From Nitrospirota bacterium (GTDB lineage Bacteria; Nitrospirota; Nitrospiria; Nitrospirales; Nitrospiraceae): a DNA stretch of 41,979 bases. This document shows, piece by piece, positions 18,243 to 27,009 of this stretch (position 1 is its first letter; every line of letters starts with the position of its first letter). The notes beneath the pieces were generated by a model. That model searched no databases, was not told where the DNA came from, and saw only the letters and a program-made list of their open reading frames with translations. The translations under genes were made by a program, and so were the position numbers. The stretch spans positions 1 through 41,979 of the forward strand of contig JACQQM010000147.1 in the NCBI GenBank assembly GCA_016207025.1. The letters are read 5' to 3'.

Positions 18243-19742
18243 ATGAAACTGCGTCTTGATCTTCGTCTTAGTCAGAAACTGATCATGACGCCTCAGCTGC
18301 AACAGGCGATCAAACTGTTGCAGTTGTCGCGGCTGGAGCTCCAACAAACGCTCACGCAGCACCTGATGGAGAATCCGCTCCTGGAAGAGGTGCAGGCTGA
18401 TGTGGAGGAGGGCGAAACGACTCTCGGTGAAGATCAGGAGAGCAAAGAAGTCAAACAGACTGAAAGCGTGAGCGAGACTGACGAGTCGAAATCTGAAGGT
18501 CCTGACAGCCCAGACGAAATGGGCTGGGACGACTACTTCGACAGTGAGCGACGGGCCGGTGATACTGAGGACCCCGCGGCCGCTCAGGAGGAGTTTCCCT
18601 CCTACGATCAAACCGTCGTCAAGCCGACGTCCCTGGAAGATCATTTGCTGTGGCAACTTTCACTCTCGGGGCTTTCCGATACCGACAAGGCGATCGGCCG
18701 GATGATCATCGGCAATCTGGATGAAGACGGGTATCTCAGAACCACGCTGAGCGACATTGCGGCAGACGCTGGGGTTTCGGAAAGTGTGGCCGAGAACGTC
18801 CTGAAACACGTTCAGACGTTTGATCCGGCTGGTGTAGGGGCGCGGGACTTACGCGAGTGTTTGTTGATTCAACTGGGCCATCTCGATCGCAACCCCATCG
18901 GCTCGGTTGGAAAACGGTCTGATGGGCTGAGGGGGTCGCTGGTCGAAGCGATTGTGGCGGATCATCTCAAGGACCTGGAAAAAAAGCACTATGGACGGAT
19001 TGCCAAGGCCTTAGGCGTGACGGCTGAGGAAGTCTTTAAAGCAACCCACGTGATCGAGGGGCTTGAGCCCAAACCGGGTCGCCCCTATTTCACAGCCAAT
19101 AATTACGCGGTTGTGCCCGATGTCTTTGTCGTCAAGAACGAGGGTGAATGGGTGGTGCTCCTGAATGATGAGGGGCTGCCGCGTCTCCGCATCAGTCCGT
19201 ATTACAAGCAGCTGATGGCGAGCCAGAAGGATCAGTCGGATGCGACCAAAGCCTACATGGAAGAGAAACTTCGTGGAGCGCAGTGGATCATCCGGAGCAT
19301 CGAACAGCGGAACAAGACCACCATCAAGGTCGTCCAGAGTATCGTCAAATTCCAGGAGCTGTTTTTTGAACACGGCGTGGAGCATCTCAAGCCGCTGGTG
19401 CTGAAGCAGGTCGCCGAAGATATCGGCATGCACGAATCGACGATCAGCCGGGTGACCGCCAACAAGTACCTCTACTGCCCGCAGGGAATGTATGAATTGA
19501 AATTTTTCTTCAACACCGGGATCCAGCGTTCCGATCAGGCTGAAGATATGTTGTCCTCGGTAACGGTCAGGGAGATGATCCGTCAAATGGTGGCGGAAGA
19601 GGACGCACACCATCCTCTGAAGGATCAAGAAATCGTGGCGCGGCTGCGAAGTCGCAACATTATGATTGCCCGCCGAACGGTCGCAAAGTATCGCTCTGAG
19701 GTGAACATCCCGTCCGCGAGTCAACGCAAGCGTTTTTTTTGA
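18243..19742 (+). CDS. rpoN: RNA polymerase sigma-54 factor
   Basis: Sigma-54 recognises -24/-12 promoters and needs an AAA+ activator such as the one encoded at 39075-40334. The product is 499 residues. The glutamine/leucine-rich activator-interacting region comes first (LSQKLIMTPQLQQAIKLLQL), then an acidic spacer around residues 50-115, then the core-binding region. The HTH and the RpoN box ARRTVAKYR lie near the C-terminus. It follows lptB by 27 bases, the same lptA-lptB-rpoN-hpf order found in proteobacteria. Confidence 0.97.
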   Translation: MKLRLDLRLSQKLIMTPQLQQAIKLLQLSRLELQQTLTQHLMENPLLEEVQADVEEGETTLGEDQESKEVKQTESVSETDESKSEGPDSPDEMGWDDYFDSERRAGDTEDPAAAQEEFPSYDQTVVKPTSLEDHLLWQLSLSGLSDTDKAIGRMIIGNLDEDGYLRTTLSDIAADAGVSESVAENVLKHVQTFDPAGVGARDLRECLLIQLGHLDRNPIGSVGKRSDGLRGSLVEAIVADHLKDLEKKHYGRIAKALGVTAEEVFKATHVIEGLEPKPGRPYFTANNYAVVPDVFVVKNEGEWVVLLNDEGLPRLRISPYYKQLMASQKDQSDATKAYMEEKLRGAQWIIRSIEQRNKTTIKVVQSIVKFQELFFEHGVEHLKPLVLKQVAEDIGMHESTISRVTANKYLYCPQGMYELKFFFNTGIQRSDQAEDMLSSVTVREMIRQMVAEEDAHHPLKDQEIVARLRSRNIMIARRTVAKYRSEVNIPSASQRKRFF

Positions 19743-19933
19743 CATCTCACAGTTATCGCGCGGCTCCAGGCTTCGACAACACCCGTCAACTCTTGCAGAG
19801 GCACGGCGATGAGAAGCGCCACTCACAACGTAGGGGGCCTTCATGCGCGCGCGAATGTGTAAAGATAGCGGGTCTGTTGGAGAGCAGCCTGACGCGGTGA
19901 AGTGATCGGCTTTCTCAACGAAAAGGATCGTTC

Positions 19934-20458
19934 ATGCGCATAACGATTACCGGTCGTCACGTCAAAGTTACCCCTGGGTTGAGGCGTTACATCGAGACCA
20001 GAATGACGCGGCTGCAGCGCTATGGCGCCAAAGTCGGCGACGTTCAGGTTGTGCTGGGAGTCGAGAAATACCGTCATACCGCCGAGGCGGTTCTCACCCT
20101 CAATGGAGCGGTGATCCAGAGCAAAGCATCCACCAATGAGATGCACGCCTCGCTTGACCAGTTGCTGAACAAGATCAGCCGCCAGGTCCAGAAGCGAAAG
20201 GAAAAACTGATCGATCACAAATCCCGCGCCATTGCGCCTCGACCTATTCGAGAGCCTCGCGAAGCCGAGTTGGAGCCGTTGGACGTCCATACCGTCCACA
20301 CGCCGTTACACATCCTGACCGTTGCCGAGGCTGTGGGACGCCTGGGCGGAGTCCCCGGTGCCCTCGTTGTCTTCATCAACGCCTCTTCGAATCGAGTCCA
20401 AGTGGTGCGGCGGTTGGATAACGGCGACGTCGAATTGATCGATCCTCAACCGGGATAG
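19934..20458 (+). CDS. hpf: Ribosome hibernation promoting factor, long form
   Basis: HPF stabilises inactive ribosomes in low-energy cells. The product is 174 residues. The N-terminal S30AE domain (MRITITGRHVKVTPGLRRYI, then VQVVLGVEKYRHTAEAVLTL) is followed by a linker and a C-terminal domain ending NRVQVVRRLDNGDVELIDP. That matches the dimerisation domain of long HPF, which forms 100S ribosomes without RMF. AAAGGA precedes the ATG. The 191-base gap after rpoN shows no clear promoter. Confidence 0.9.
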   Translation: MRITITGRHVKVTPGLRRYIETRMTRLQRYGAKVGDVQVVLGVEKYRHTAEAVLTLNGAVIQSKASTNEMHASLDQLLNKISRQVQKRKEKLIDHKSRAIAPRPIREPREAELEPLDVHTVHTPLHILTVAEAVGRLGGVPGALVVFINASSNRVQVVRRLDNGDVELIDPQPG

Positions 20459-20471
20459 TCCTGGACGGCTG

Positions 20472-21338
20472 ATGCACACGCTCCGCCTGGTCATTATCAG
20501 TGGCCTTTCCGGATCCGGCAAGACCCATGCGATTAAGTGTTTTGAGGATCTCGGATTCTTCTGCGTGGACAACCTGCCCCCCGCATTGTTTCCGAAATTT
20601 GCCGAGCTCTGCACGCAGCGCGGAGGGGAGATGAAGAACGTCGCGCTCGGCATCGATATTCGTGAACGCGGCTTCTTTTCTGACTTTTGGGCTAATCTGG
20701 AGCGTTTGAAGTCGCTCGGGCATACCGTTGAGCTGCTGTTTCTTGAGGCAAAAGACGAGGTGCTTGTGCGTCGCTTCTCGGAATCGCGGCGCCCGCATCC
20801 CTTGCTGCCACAGTCACCGGTGATGGAGGGGGTCCAGCTCGAGCGGGAGCGGCTCAGCGAGTTGAGGAGTCGCGCCGACCGCATTATCGATACGTCGGAT
20901 CTCACTGTCCATGAGCTCAAAGACCTGGTGGCACGGCACTATCTGCAACAGGGCCAGGGACTTCGCATGGCCATCTCGCTGTTGACCTTCGGATTCAAAT
21001 TCGGCGTTCCGTACGATGTAGACCTTCTGTTTGACCTCCGTTTCCTGCGGAATCCAAACTTTGTTGCGGATCTGAAGCCACTGACCGGCGAGGATCCTCG
21101 CGTTCAGGCTTACGTCCTGGATGACCCTGAGGCCAAGGCGTTTCTTGATCACTTGGAGTCCCTGTTCAAGTTCCTCATCCCGCTCTTCGAGCGAGAACAG
21201 CGCAGTTACCTCACCATTGCCTTCGGCTGCACGGGCGGGCGTCACCGCTCCGTGGCCATCGCGTGTCGGCTGCGTGACAATTTTGCCGACATGGGTCATG
21301 AGGTCACGCTGCGGCATCGCGATGTCCGCAAATCCTGA
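20472..21338 (+). CDS. rapZ: RNase adapter / nucleotide-binding protein RapZ
   Basis: The RapZ (YvcJ) family couples amino-sugar status to small-RNA decay in enterobacteria; its role elsewhere is less clear. The product is 288 residues with the P-loop GLSGSGKT at 11-18, FFCVDNLPPALFPKF, the ESRRPHPLL motif and the C-terminal FGCTGGRHRSVAIA motif of the metabolite-binding domain. It lies 13 bases from hpf. The ptsN or hprK gene often found between hpf and rapZ is absent here. Confidence 0.93.
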   Translation: MHTLRLVIISGLSGSGKTHAIKCFEDLGFFCVDNLPPALFPKFAELCTQRGGEMKNVALGIDIRERGFFSDFWANLERLKSLGHTVELLFLEAKDEVLVRRFSESRRPHPLLPQSPVMEGVQLERERLSELRSRADRIIDTSDLTVHELKDLVARHYLQQGQGLRMAISLLTFGFKFGVPYDVDLLFDLRFLRNPNFVADLKPLTGEDPRVQAYVLDDPEAKAFLDHLESLFKFLIPLFEREQRSYLTIAFGCTGGRHRSVAIACRLRDNFADMGHEVTLRHRDVRKS

Positions 21339-21427
21339 CCCCACTACAAGTTATAGGGGGTTAGTTCTTTCGTCGACACCAGGTATCAATAAGGGCGCCT
21401 CGGTGTGCGCCACCGTCGACCAATGAC

Positions 21428-21455
21428 TTGACAGGTCTAGTATATTGACTATACT
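21428..21455 (+). promoter_or_regulatory. Strong promoter with overlapping palindrome, upstream of the pil operon
   Basis: TTGACA (21428-21433) and TATACT (21450-21455) are spaced by 16 bases, a close match to consensus. AGTATA (21439-21444) and TATACT (21450-21455) form a perfect 6-bp inverted repeat around TTGAC that covers the -10 box, as an operator would. The MerR-type gene begins 62 bases downstream, so autoregulation is an attractive inference. Confidence 0.7.
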
Positions 21456-21517
21456 TAGCAAGTTAACTGGTCTCTACGTATAAGCAGCATATATCGTTAT
21501 CGGGTCGTGGTCGTCAC

Positions 21518-21727
21518 GTGAAGAGCGCGGAAGCCAATTCGAAGAAGCAGTACAAGACGTACGAAGTGTGCAGGTTGTTCGATGTGTCTCGCGCAACACT
21601 CTTTCGGTGGGAGCGCGAAGGCCTGATTTCCGGCCCTCAACGTGACTGGCGAAACTGGCGGATCTATACGGCTCAGAACATCAAAGAGATCAAGCGAATC
21701 ATACAGACCCGCAGTGCGGTTTCCTGA
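21518..21727 (+). CDS. Small MerR-type winged-helix DNA-binding protein
   Basis: A GTG start at 21518 gives 69 residues that consist almost entirely of one MerR-like winged helix: KTYEVCRLFDVSRATLFRWE is the helix-turn-helix and the WRIYTAQNIKEIKRIIQ wing and helix follow. There is no coiled coil or effector domain, so it is much shorter than full MerR regulators (about 130 residues). It stands 12 bases before pilM behind a palindromic promoter and is probably a regulator of pilMNOPQ or of itself. The exact target cannot be read from the sequence. Confidence 0.75.
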   Translation: MKSAEANSKKQYKTYEVCRLFDVSRATLFRWEREGLISGPQRDWRNWRIYTAQNIKEIKRIIQTRSAVS

Positions 21728-21739
21728 CCGAGGTGCAGG

Positions 21740-22849
21740 ATGTTTGAGCCCCTCAAGCAGCTCATGAATTTTGACGTGGGAGCGCTGTTCGGCCCCAGAA
21801 AACAGTTGCTGGGCTTGGACATTGGTTCCAGTGCCATCAAACTGGTTCAGATGAAGGAGACCAAGGGACACTACACCTTGCAAAAGTTCGGGATCAAGCC
21901 GCTGGAGCCGGAAGTGATCGTTGACGGGACCGTGATGGACGCGGGAAGGGTCATCACGGCCATCCAAGACCTCCTGAAGGAAGAAAATGTCAAGCTGAAG
22001 AATGTCGCGATGTCGATGTCAGGGCACTCCGTGATCGTGAAGAAAATAAATTTACCGCCGATGCCGGACGAGGAATTAGAGGCTCAGGTGAAACTCGCGG
22101 CGGAGCAATACATTCCGTTTGATATCAACGAAGTGAACCTCGATTTTCATGTCTTGAACCCGAATGAACAGTCGGAAGATGGACAGCCGCAAATGTCCAT
22201 CCTGCTGGTGGCCGCGAAAAAGGAAAAGATTAACGAGTTGACTGAGCTCGTGAAGGGGGCCGGGCTCACGCCGGTCGTCTTGGATGTGGACGCGTTCGCC
22301 ATCGAAAACATGTACGGCATCAATTACACGGTGAACCCGGAGGAGATCACGGCGTTGGTGAATATCGGCGCGAGCGTGATGAACGTCAATATCTTAAAAG
22401 GCGACAGCTCCGTCTTTACCCGCGATATTTCTATCGGTGGCAATCGCTATACCGAGACCATTCAAAGGGATCTGGGGATGTCGTACGAGGAGGCCGAAGC
22501 GGCTAAAAAGGGCGAACGTCGTGAGGGCGTTGACGCGGAAGCTGTTGCCAACGTCATCGAGAGCGTGAATGCGGAGGTCTCGTCGGAAATTGCCAGATCC
22601 ATTGACTACTTTAAGACGACTTACGTCGACGCGGAGATCAACAAAATTCTCCTGTGTGGGGGCTGTGCGAAAGTGTCGGGTTTGCTGGCGCAGTTGAGCG
22701 ATCGGATGGGGGTCGCGGTTGAGATGGCGAACCCATTCAACCAGGTGGATACCACGGCGACCGGATTCGATCCTGAATTGCTGGCTGACGTGACATCACA
22801 AGCTGCCGTGGGAGTCGGGCTCGCGCTGCGGACCGTTGGTGATCGATGA
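21740..22849 (+). CDS. pilM: Type IV pilus assembly protein PilM
   Basis: PilM is the cytoplasmic, actin-like ring protein of the type IV pilus alignment complex and binds the N-terminus of PilN. The product is 369 residues. The phosphate-1 motif LLGLDIGSSAIKLVQMK is near residue 28, followed by TALVNIGASVMNVNILKGD and the adenosine motif KILLCGGCAKVSGL. GAGGTGCAGG precedes the ATG, and the stop overlaps pilN by ATGA. Confidence 0.95.
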   Translation: MFEPLKQLMNFDVGALFGPRKQLLGLDIGSSAIKLVQMKETKGHYTLQKFGIKPLEPEVIVDGTVMDAGRVITAIQDLLKEENVKLKNVAMSMSGHSVIVKKINLPPMPDEELEAQVKLAAEQYIPFDINEVNLDFHVLNPNEQSEDGQPQMSILLVAAKKEKINELTELVKGAGLTPVVLDVDAFAIENMYGINYTVNPEEITALVNIGASVMNVNILKGDSSVFTRDISIGGNRYTETIQRDLGMSYEEAEAAKKGERREGVDAEAVANVIESVNAEVSSEIARSIDYFKTTYVDAEINKILLCGGCAKVSGLLAQLSDRMGVAVEMANPFNQVDTTATGFDPELLADVTSQAAVGVGLALRTVGDR

Positions 22850-23400
22850 TCCGGATTAATCTGCTCCCGGGGCGGCGAGCCGTACGGGGTGCGGCGCCGC
22901 GGTGGGACGTCCGAGTCGAAGTTGCCGGCGCGGTCGCTCTCATCGTCGTCGCGTTAGGGCTCTGCTTCCATTATTCAAGCGTGTTGGATCGCGAAATTGA
23001 GGCCCGGCAACTTGAAAAGCAGGAGAAGGAAAAGCGGTTGGTCGCTCTCAAGGAAAAAATCAAGCAGGTCGAGGACTTTGAGAAAAGAAAGAAAACGCTC
23101 GAAGATAAAAACAGAATCATCGAGCAGCTGGAGAACTCTCGTGGGGGGCCGGTCCGCGTGATGGATTATGTGAGTCAGAGTTTGGAGCCTCTGAAGCTCT
23201 GGCTCGTGAGATTGAATGTGAAGGGCAAGGACGTGGAACTGGAGGGACGGGCGCTGACGAACGATGACGTCGTGGAGTTTGTGAACAATCTTCGTCGGAC
23301 GGACTATTTCACCAATATCCGGCTGCTGGAGACGCGATCCGGAGCCGAGGCCAAGACCAATGTGTATCAGTTTCGGATCAACCTGGCGTTGAAAGGGTGA
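22846..23400 (+). CDS. pilN: Type IV pilus assembly protein PilN
   Basis: PilN is a bitopic inner-membrane protein. The cytoplasmic start MIRINLLPGRR is the conserved segment that docks into PilM. A transmembrane helix at about residues 27-46 (VAGAVALIVVALGLCFHYSS) and a charged coiled coil (EARQLEKQEKEKRLVALKEK) follow, then a ferredoxin-like periplasmic domain. The length is 184 residues. It is coupled to pilM by ATGA and separated by one base from pilO. Confidence 0.94.
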   Translation: MIRINLLPGRRAVRGAAPRWDVRVEVAGAVALIVVALGLCFHYSSVLDREIEARQLEKQEKEKRLVALKEKIKQVEDFEKRKKTLEDKNRIIEQLENSRGGPVRVMDYVSQSLEPLKLWLVRLNVKGKDVELEGRALTNDDVVEFVNNLRRTDYFTNIRLLETRSGAEAKTNVYQFRINLALKG

Positions 23401-23401
23401 T

Positions 23402-24013
23402 ATGGAGCTTCCCAAGATCAATCTTGATGTGCTCCGAACAGTCCCGGTCGCCCAAAAAATTCTGCTGCTTGTCCTCATAGTGGCTGGGATCGGCGCAGGG
23501 TTCTATTACCTTGTCGTCGCAGACAAGAACGTCATGATTGCGAATCTGCAGACTGACATCGGCAAGCTTGATACGGAGATTCAGACCACCAGCATCAAGG
23601 TCCAACATTTGGACGAGCTGATCGCAGCGAATAAGCAGCTCGAGATCGAGCTTGCGAAGAAAAAAGAGCGGCTTCCGCCGGAAGAAGAGGCGATCATGCT
23701 GCTCAAGCAACTGTCGGACATGGCAGTTCGGCTAGGGCTGGACATCAAGCTTTGGAAACCTGGGACCCAGGTGCCGGACCCCTCGAAGTTGTTCGTAAAG
23801 ATGCCGGTCAATATTGAGGCGGCGGGGGGATATCATACGGCGGCGCTCTTTTTTGACCAAATCAACAGGCTGCCACGGATCATGAACGTCTCGGACTTGC
23901 GGATGGGTTCGTCCAGGATCGAACAGGATCGGGTCGTGATCCAGACCGCGTTTGAATTGACCGCATTCGTGGCGCCACCGGAGAGCAACCCGACCGCGCC
24001 TGCGGCTAAGTAG
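23402..24013 (+). CDS. pilO: Type IV pilus assembly protein PilO
   Basis: PilO pairs with PilN in the inner membrane and contacts PilP. The product is 203 residues. A transmembrane helix near residues 19-40 (ILLLVLIVAGIGAGFYYLVV) and a coiled coil precede the periplasmic domain, whose YHTAALFFDQINRLPRIMNV segment is typical of PilO. It is located between pilN and pilP without gaps. Confidence 0.94.
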   Translation: MELPKINLDVLRTVPVAQKILLLVLIVAGIGAGFYYLVVADKNVMIANLQTDIGKLDTEIQTTSIKVQHLDELIAANKQLEIELAKKKERLPPEEEAIMLLKQLSDMAVRLGLDIKLWKPGTQVPDPSKLFVKMPVNIEAAGGYHTAALFFDQINRLPRIMNVSDLRMGSSRIEQDRVVIQTAFELTAFVAPPESNPTAPAAK

Positions 24014-24015
24014 CC

Positions 24016-24699
24016 ATGGCGGAGAATGATCCTCGCGAGGGTGGAATGCTAGAGGATCGAGTGGTTCGTCAGTTGAAGCGGCAACGGGGATGGGTGACGA
24101 TGAGCATCATAGGGGCGGCCATCTTGGCACAAGGTGTTTCATCCGGACTTGCGTTTCAACCTGCGCTGGCCGCCCAAGTCAATCCGGCGGGGACGAACTC
24201 CTCGAATCCACCGGGCGGAAACACCGCAGGGCCACCTGCGGTCGGTCAAGCCACCCCGACCGACCCCGCAGCCGGGAGAATCGCCGGAGTCCCACCCGCC
24301 GATGCGCGGGTTGCTCAGACGTCGGTGCCCGCGCCTGCAGTTGAGAACTATTCGTATAATCCGTCAGGAAGGCGGGATCCGTTCGCTTCGATCGTCACCC
24401 CGCAGGGCCCGAGCGGGCCGAAGAACCCGGATCTGCCTCCGCTCCAACGGGTAGGATTTACGGAACTCAGTTTGATCGGGATTATTTGGGGAGGGTTCGG
24501 CTATACTGCAATGGTGCAGACGCCGGATGGAAAGGGCTATACGGTTCGTCGAGGAACGCGCATCGGGCCGAACGATGGCGTGGTGAGTGAGATCACAGAA
24601 GGCGCGCTGGTGCTTCGGGAGCAGTTCACCGACGTGTACGGCAAAAAACAGGTGCGCGAATACGTCAAGCTCCTGCATCCGAAAGAGGGGTCAGAATGA
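24016..24699 (+). CDS. pilP: Type IV pilus assembly protein PilP, without lipobox
   Basis: PilP links PilNO to the secretin PilQ. The product is 227 residues. After a ~25-residue basic cytoplasmic start there is one hydrophobic segment (VTMSIIGAAILAQGVSSGLA), then a Pro/Gly/Ala-rich linker and the C-terminal HR-type domain (GRRDPFASIVTPQ, LSLIGIIWGGFGYTAMVQTP). Classical PilP is a lipoprotein, but no cysteine follows the hydrophobic segment here, so it is probably held by an uncleaved helix. The stop overlaps pilQ by ATGA. Confidence 0.9.
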   Translation: MAENDPREGGMLEDRVVRQLKRQRGWVTMSIIGAAILAQGVSSGLAFQPALAAQVNPAGTNSSNPPGGNTAGPPAVGQATPTDPAAGRIAGVPPADARVAQTSVPAPAVENYSYNPSGRRDPFASIVTPQGPSGPKNPDLPPLQRVGFTELSLIGIIWGGFGYTAMVQTPDGKGYTVRRGTRIGPNDGVVSEITEGALVLREQFTDVYGKKQVREYVKLLHPKEGSE

Positions 24700-26993
24700 G
24701 CGCACGACACATTTACGCGAGCCTTGTGGTTCCCATGGTGGTGCTGGGGCTCTTGTCCTGTGTGCATCGTTCTCCGACAAGCACCGACTTGAAGCAAGGG
24801 ACGAGGCCCCTGGAGAACATTCGAGTCGCCGATCTTGGCGACAAGCTTCGGGTGGAGGTGGAAGGAGATCGCGGGGTCACGTATTCCCTCTCAACCGGTG
24901 TCGCTCCCACCAGCGTGACGATTGAGATACCCGGTCTCTCGAAAGGGAAGGGCTTGCAGCCCATCGAGCTCAACAAGCCTCCAGTTCTGCAGGTGATCCC
25001 GACGGAGGTCTCGAAGCCGAGGCCGGCGGTGCAGCTGGTCTTTACCTTGACCTCTGCGGTCACGCCGGAGGTCCGGAAGGAAGACACTCGCTTGGTCATC
25101 GATTTCCCAAAGGTCCAGAGTCCGGTTGACGCCGCGGCTGCCGCTCCAGCGGAAACATCCGAGTCACCCGCGCTCAGCGCGCAAGAGCCGCCTGCCGGGG
25201 AACCGAACAATACACAGGCAGCGCCGGCGCCGGCCGCGTCCGCAAGCACGATGACCAAGGTGGAGGTGAAGCGGGGCGAGGCCGAAGCGACGGTGGTGAT
25301 TCACGGTGACGGCGAATTCCGTTACGACGTGAGACGGTTGAGTCAAAACCGCCTGATTGTGGATCTGGCGAATGTATCCACTCCGCTGAGAGTCCCGGTA
25401 CTGCCAGTTGACCACCCGCTCCTCAAGCAGATCAGGGTGGGGCATCATTCAAACAAGACAAGGTTGGTGTTGGATTTGACCAGGCCGTCCAGCTATTCGG
25501 TGCAGCCCGGGAGTCGCTCGCTCGCCATCCGGCTGACCGCGTTGGGACAGGCTGGCGACCCAGACATTGCCGCGAAGGGCTCTGATGCGGAGGGGGGCGA
25601 GCAGGACGACAAACGCGTCCGTTTCGCAACGGCCGGCCGGGTCCCTTTTCCAGAGCGGCTGGCTCTCATTGAAGAGTCCGCTCGCTTCGCTCAAATGGCA
25701 CCGGAAGCAAAAGGAACCGCTGAACCCGACGAGGCGGGGCCGCAGCGGTATGTAGGGCGTCGCATTTCGCTCGACTTTCAGCAGGCGGATATTACCAATG
25801 TCCTCAGGCTGATCGCCGATGTCAGCGGGTTCAATATCGTCGTCGGTGAAGGGGTGAAAGCGAAAGTGACGCTGAAGCTGGTCAGTGTCCCCTGGGACCA
25901 GGCCTTGGATATGCTGTTGAAGATGAACGGCCTCGGCATGATCCGAGAGGGAACCATCGTCTGGATCGATACGCTGACCAATATCGCCAAGCAGCAGGAT
26001 GAGGAAACCAAGGCCAAGGAGTCCAGGATCAAGGCGGAAGATTTGGTCACAGACGTGATCTACGTACAAAACGTTGCGGCGACAGAGATTCAGACGACGC
26101 TCCGGCAATACTTGAGTCCGCGCGGGCAACTCCAGGTCAACCAGCCCAGCAACGCCCTCGTCGTTCAAGACACGGAGTCCAGAATGCTGGCGTTCAAGAA
26201 GCTCGTGCGCGACCTGGATTTGGAGGTCCCCCAGGTCCAGATCGAGGCCAGGATCGTCCAAGCGGATACCAGCTATTCCCGGTCGCTCGGGATCAAGTGG
26301 GGGATCCAAAATATTAACAATTTGGGGAACGCAAGAGCGGCGAGTTTTAAGAGCGGAGATAGTGGCACGTTCGGCTCGCAGACGTCAGATTTTCTGGTCA
26401 ATTTGCCCGCCACAGTGTCCGGATTGTCCCCGGTTCCGGCCGCTGGCTTTAGCTGGGGCAGGTTGGCGGCTGATGGGTTCCAGCTCGATATGCGCCTTTC
26501 GGCCGGCGAACTGCTGGGTCTGACCAAGGTGATTGCGGCTCCCAAGATCACAACCCTCGACAAGCGGGAGGCCAAGATCGAACAGGGTGAATCCATCCCG
26601 TTCCAGACCACCTCCTTGCAAGGGACCCAGACCACATTCGTGGATGCGAACCTCACGCTTCAGGTGACGCCTCAGATCACCTCGCGCGATCCGAGAGAGA
26701 TCGGAAAGCAAGTGTTGTTGAAGATCAGGGCCACTCGAAACGCGGTCGGCGCCCGAAGCAACCCGGCTGGGCCGAGCATCGACAAACGTGAAGCCACCAC
26801 CCAGGTCCTCGTCCGCGATGGCGAGACCATGGTGATCGGCGGGATTTTTGTGGATACCCAGACGAACACGGTGGGCGGTGTGCCCTGGCTCTCCCGCATT
26901 CCTGTGCTCGGCTGGCTGTTCAAAAACAAGGTTGAGAGCATCGCCAAGCAGGAGTTGCTGATCTTCCTGACCCCCACGATCGTGAAGAGCTGA
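24696..26993 (+). CDS. pilQ: Type IV pilus secretin PilQ
   Basis: The outer-membrane channel through which the pilus exits. The product is 765 residues. The N-terminal signal ends LGLLSC with Cys22, which could be a lipobox. Two AMIN domains for peptidoglycan binding lie at about 43-130 and 186-275. A secretin/TonB short domain (ISLDFQQADITNVLRLIADV) is near 353-420, then an N1 domain and the secretin barrel with VIAAPKITTLDKREAKIEQG and VPWLSRIPVLGWLFK. It is the last gene of pilMNOPQ. Confidence 0.96.
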   Translation: MSARHIYASLVVPMVVLGLLSCVHRSPTSTDLKQGTRPLENIRVADLGDKLRVEVEGDRGVTYSLSTGVAPTSVTIEIPGLSKGKGLQPIELNKPPVLQVIPTEVSKPRPAVQLVFTLTSAVTPEVRKEDTRLVIDFPKVQSPVDAAAAAPAETSESPALSAQEPPAGEPNNTQAAPAPAASASTMTKVEVKRGEAEATVVIHGDGEFRYDVRRLSQNRLIVDLANVSTPLRVPVLPVDHPLLKQIRVGHHSNKTRLVLDLTRPSSYSVQPGSRSLAIRLTALGQAGDPDIAAKGSDAEGGEQDDKRVRFATAGRVPFPERLALIEESARFAQMAPEAKGTAEPDEAGPQRYVGRRISLDFQQADITNVLRLIADVSGFNIVVGEGVKAKVTLKLVSVPWDQALDMLLKMNGLGMIREGTIVWIDTLTNIAKQQDEETKAKESRIKAEDLVTDVIYVQNVAATEIQTTLRQYLSPRGQLQVNQPSNALVVQDTESRMLAFKKLVRDLDLEVPQVQIEARIVQADTSYSRSLGIKWGIQNINNLGNARAASFKSGDSGTFGSQTSDFLVNLPATVSGLSPVPAAGFSWGRLAADGFQLDMRLSAGELLGLTKVIAAPKITTLDKREAKIEQGESIPFQTTSLQGTQTTFVDANLTLQVTPQITSRDPREIGKQVLLKIRATRNAVGARSNPAGPSIDKREATTQVLVRDGETMVIGGIFVDTQTNTVGGVPWLSRIPVLGWLFKNKVESIAKQELLIFLTPTIVKS

Positions 26994-27009
26994 TGCCTCG
27001 AATCCTTCC

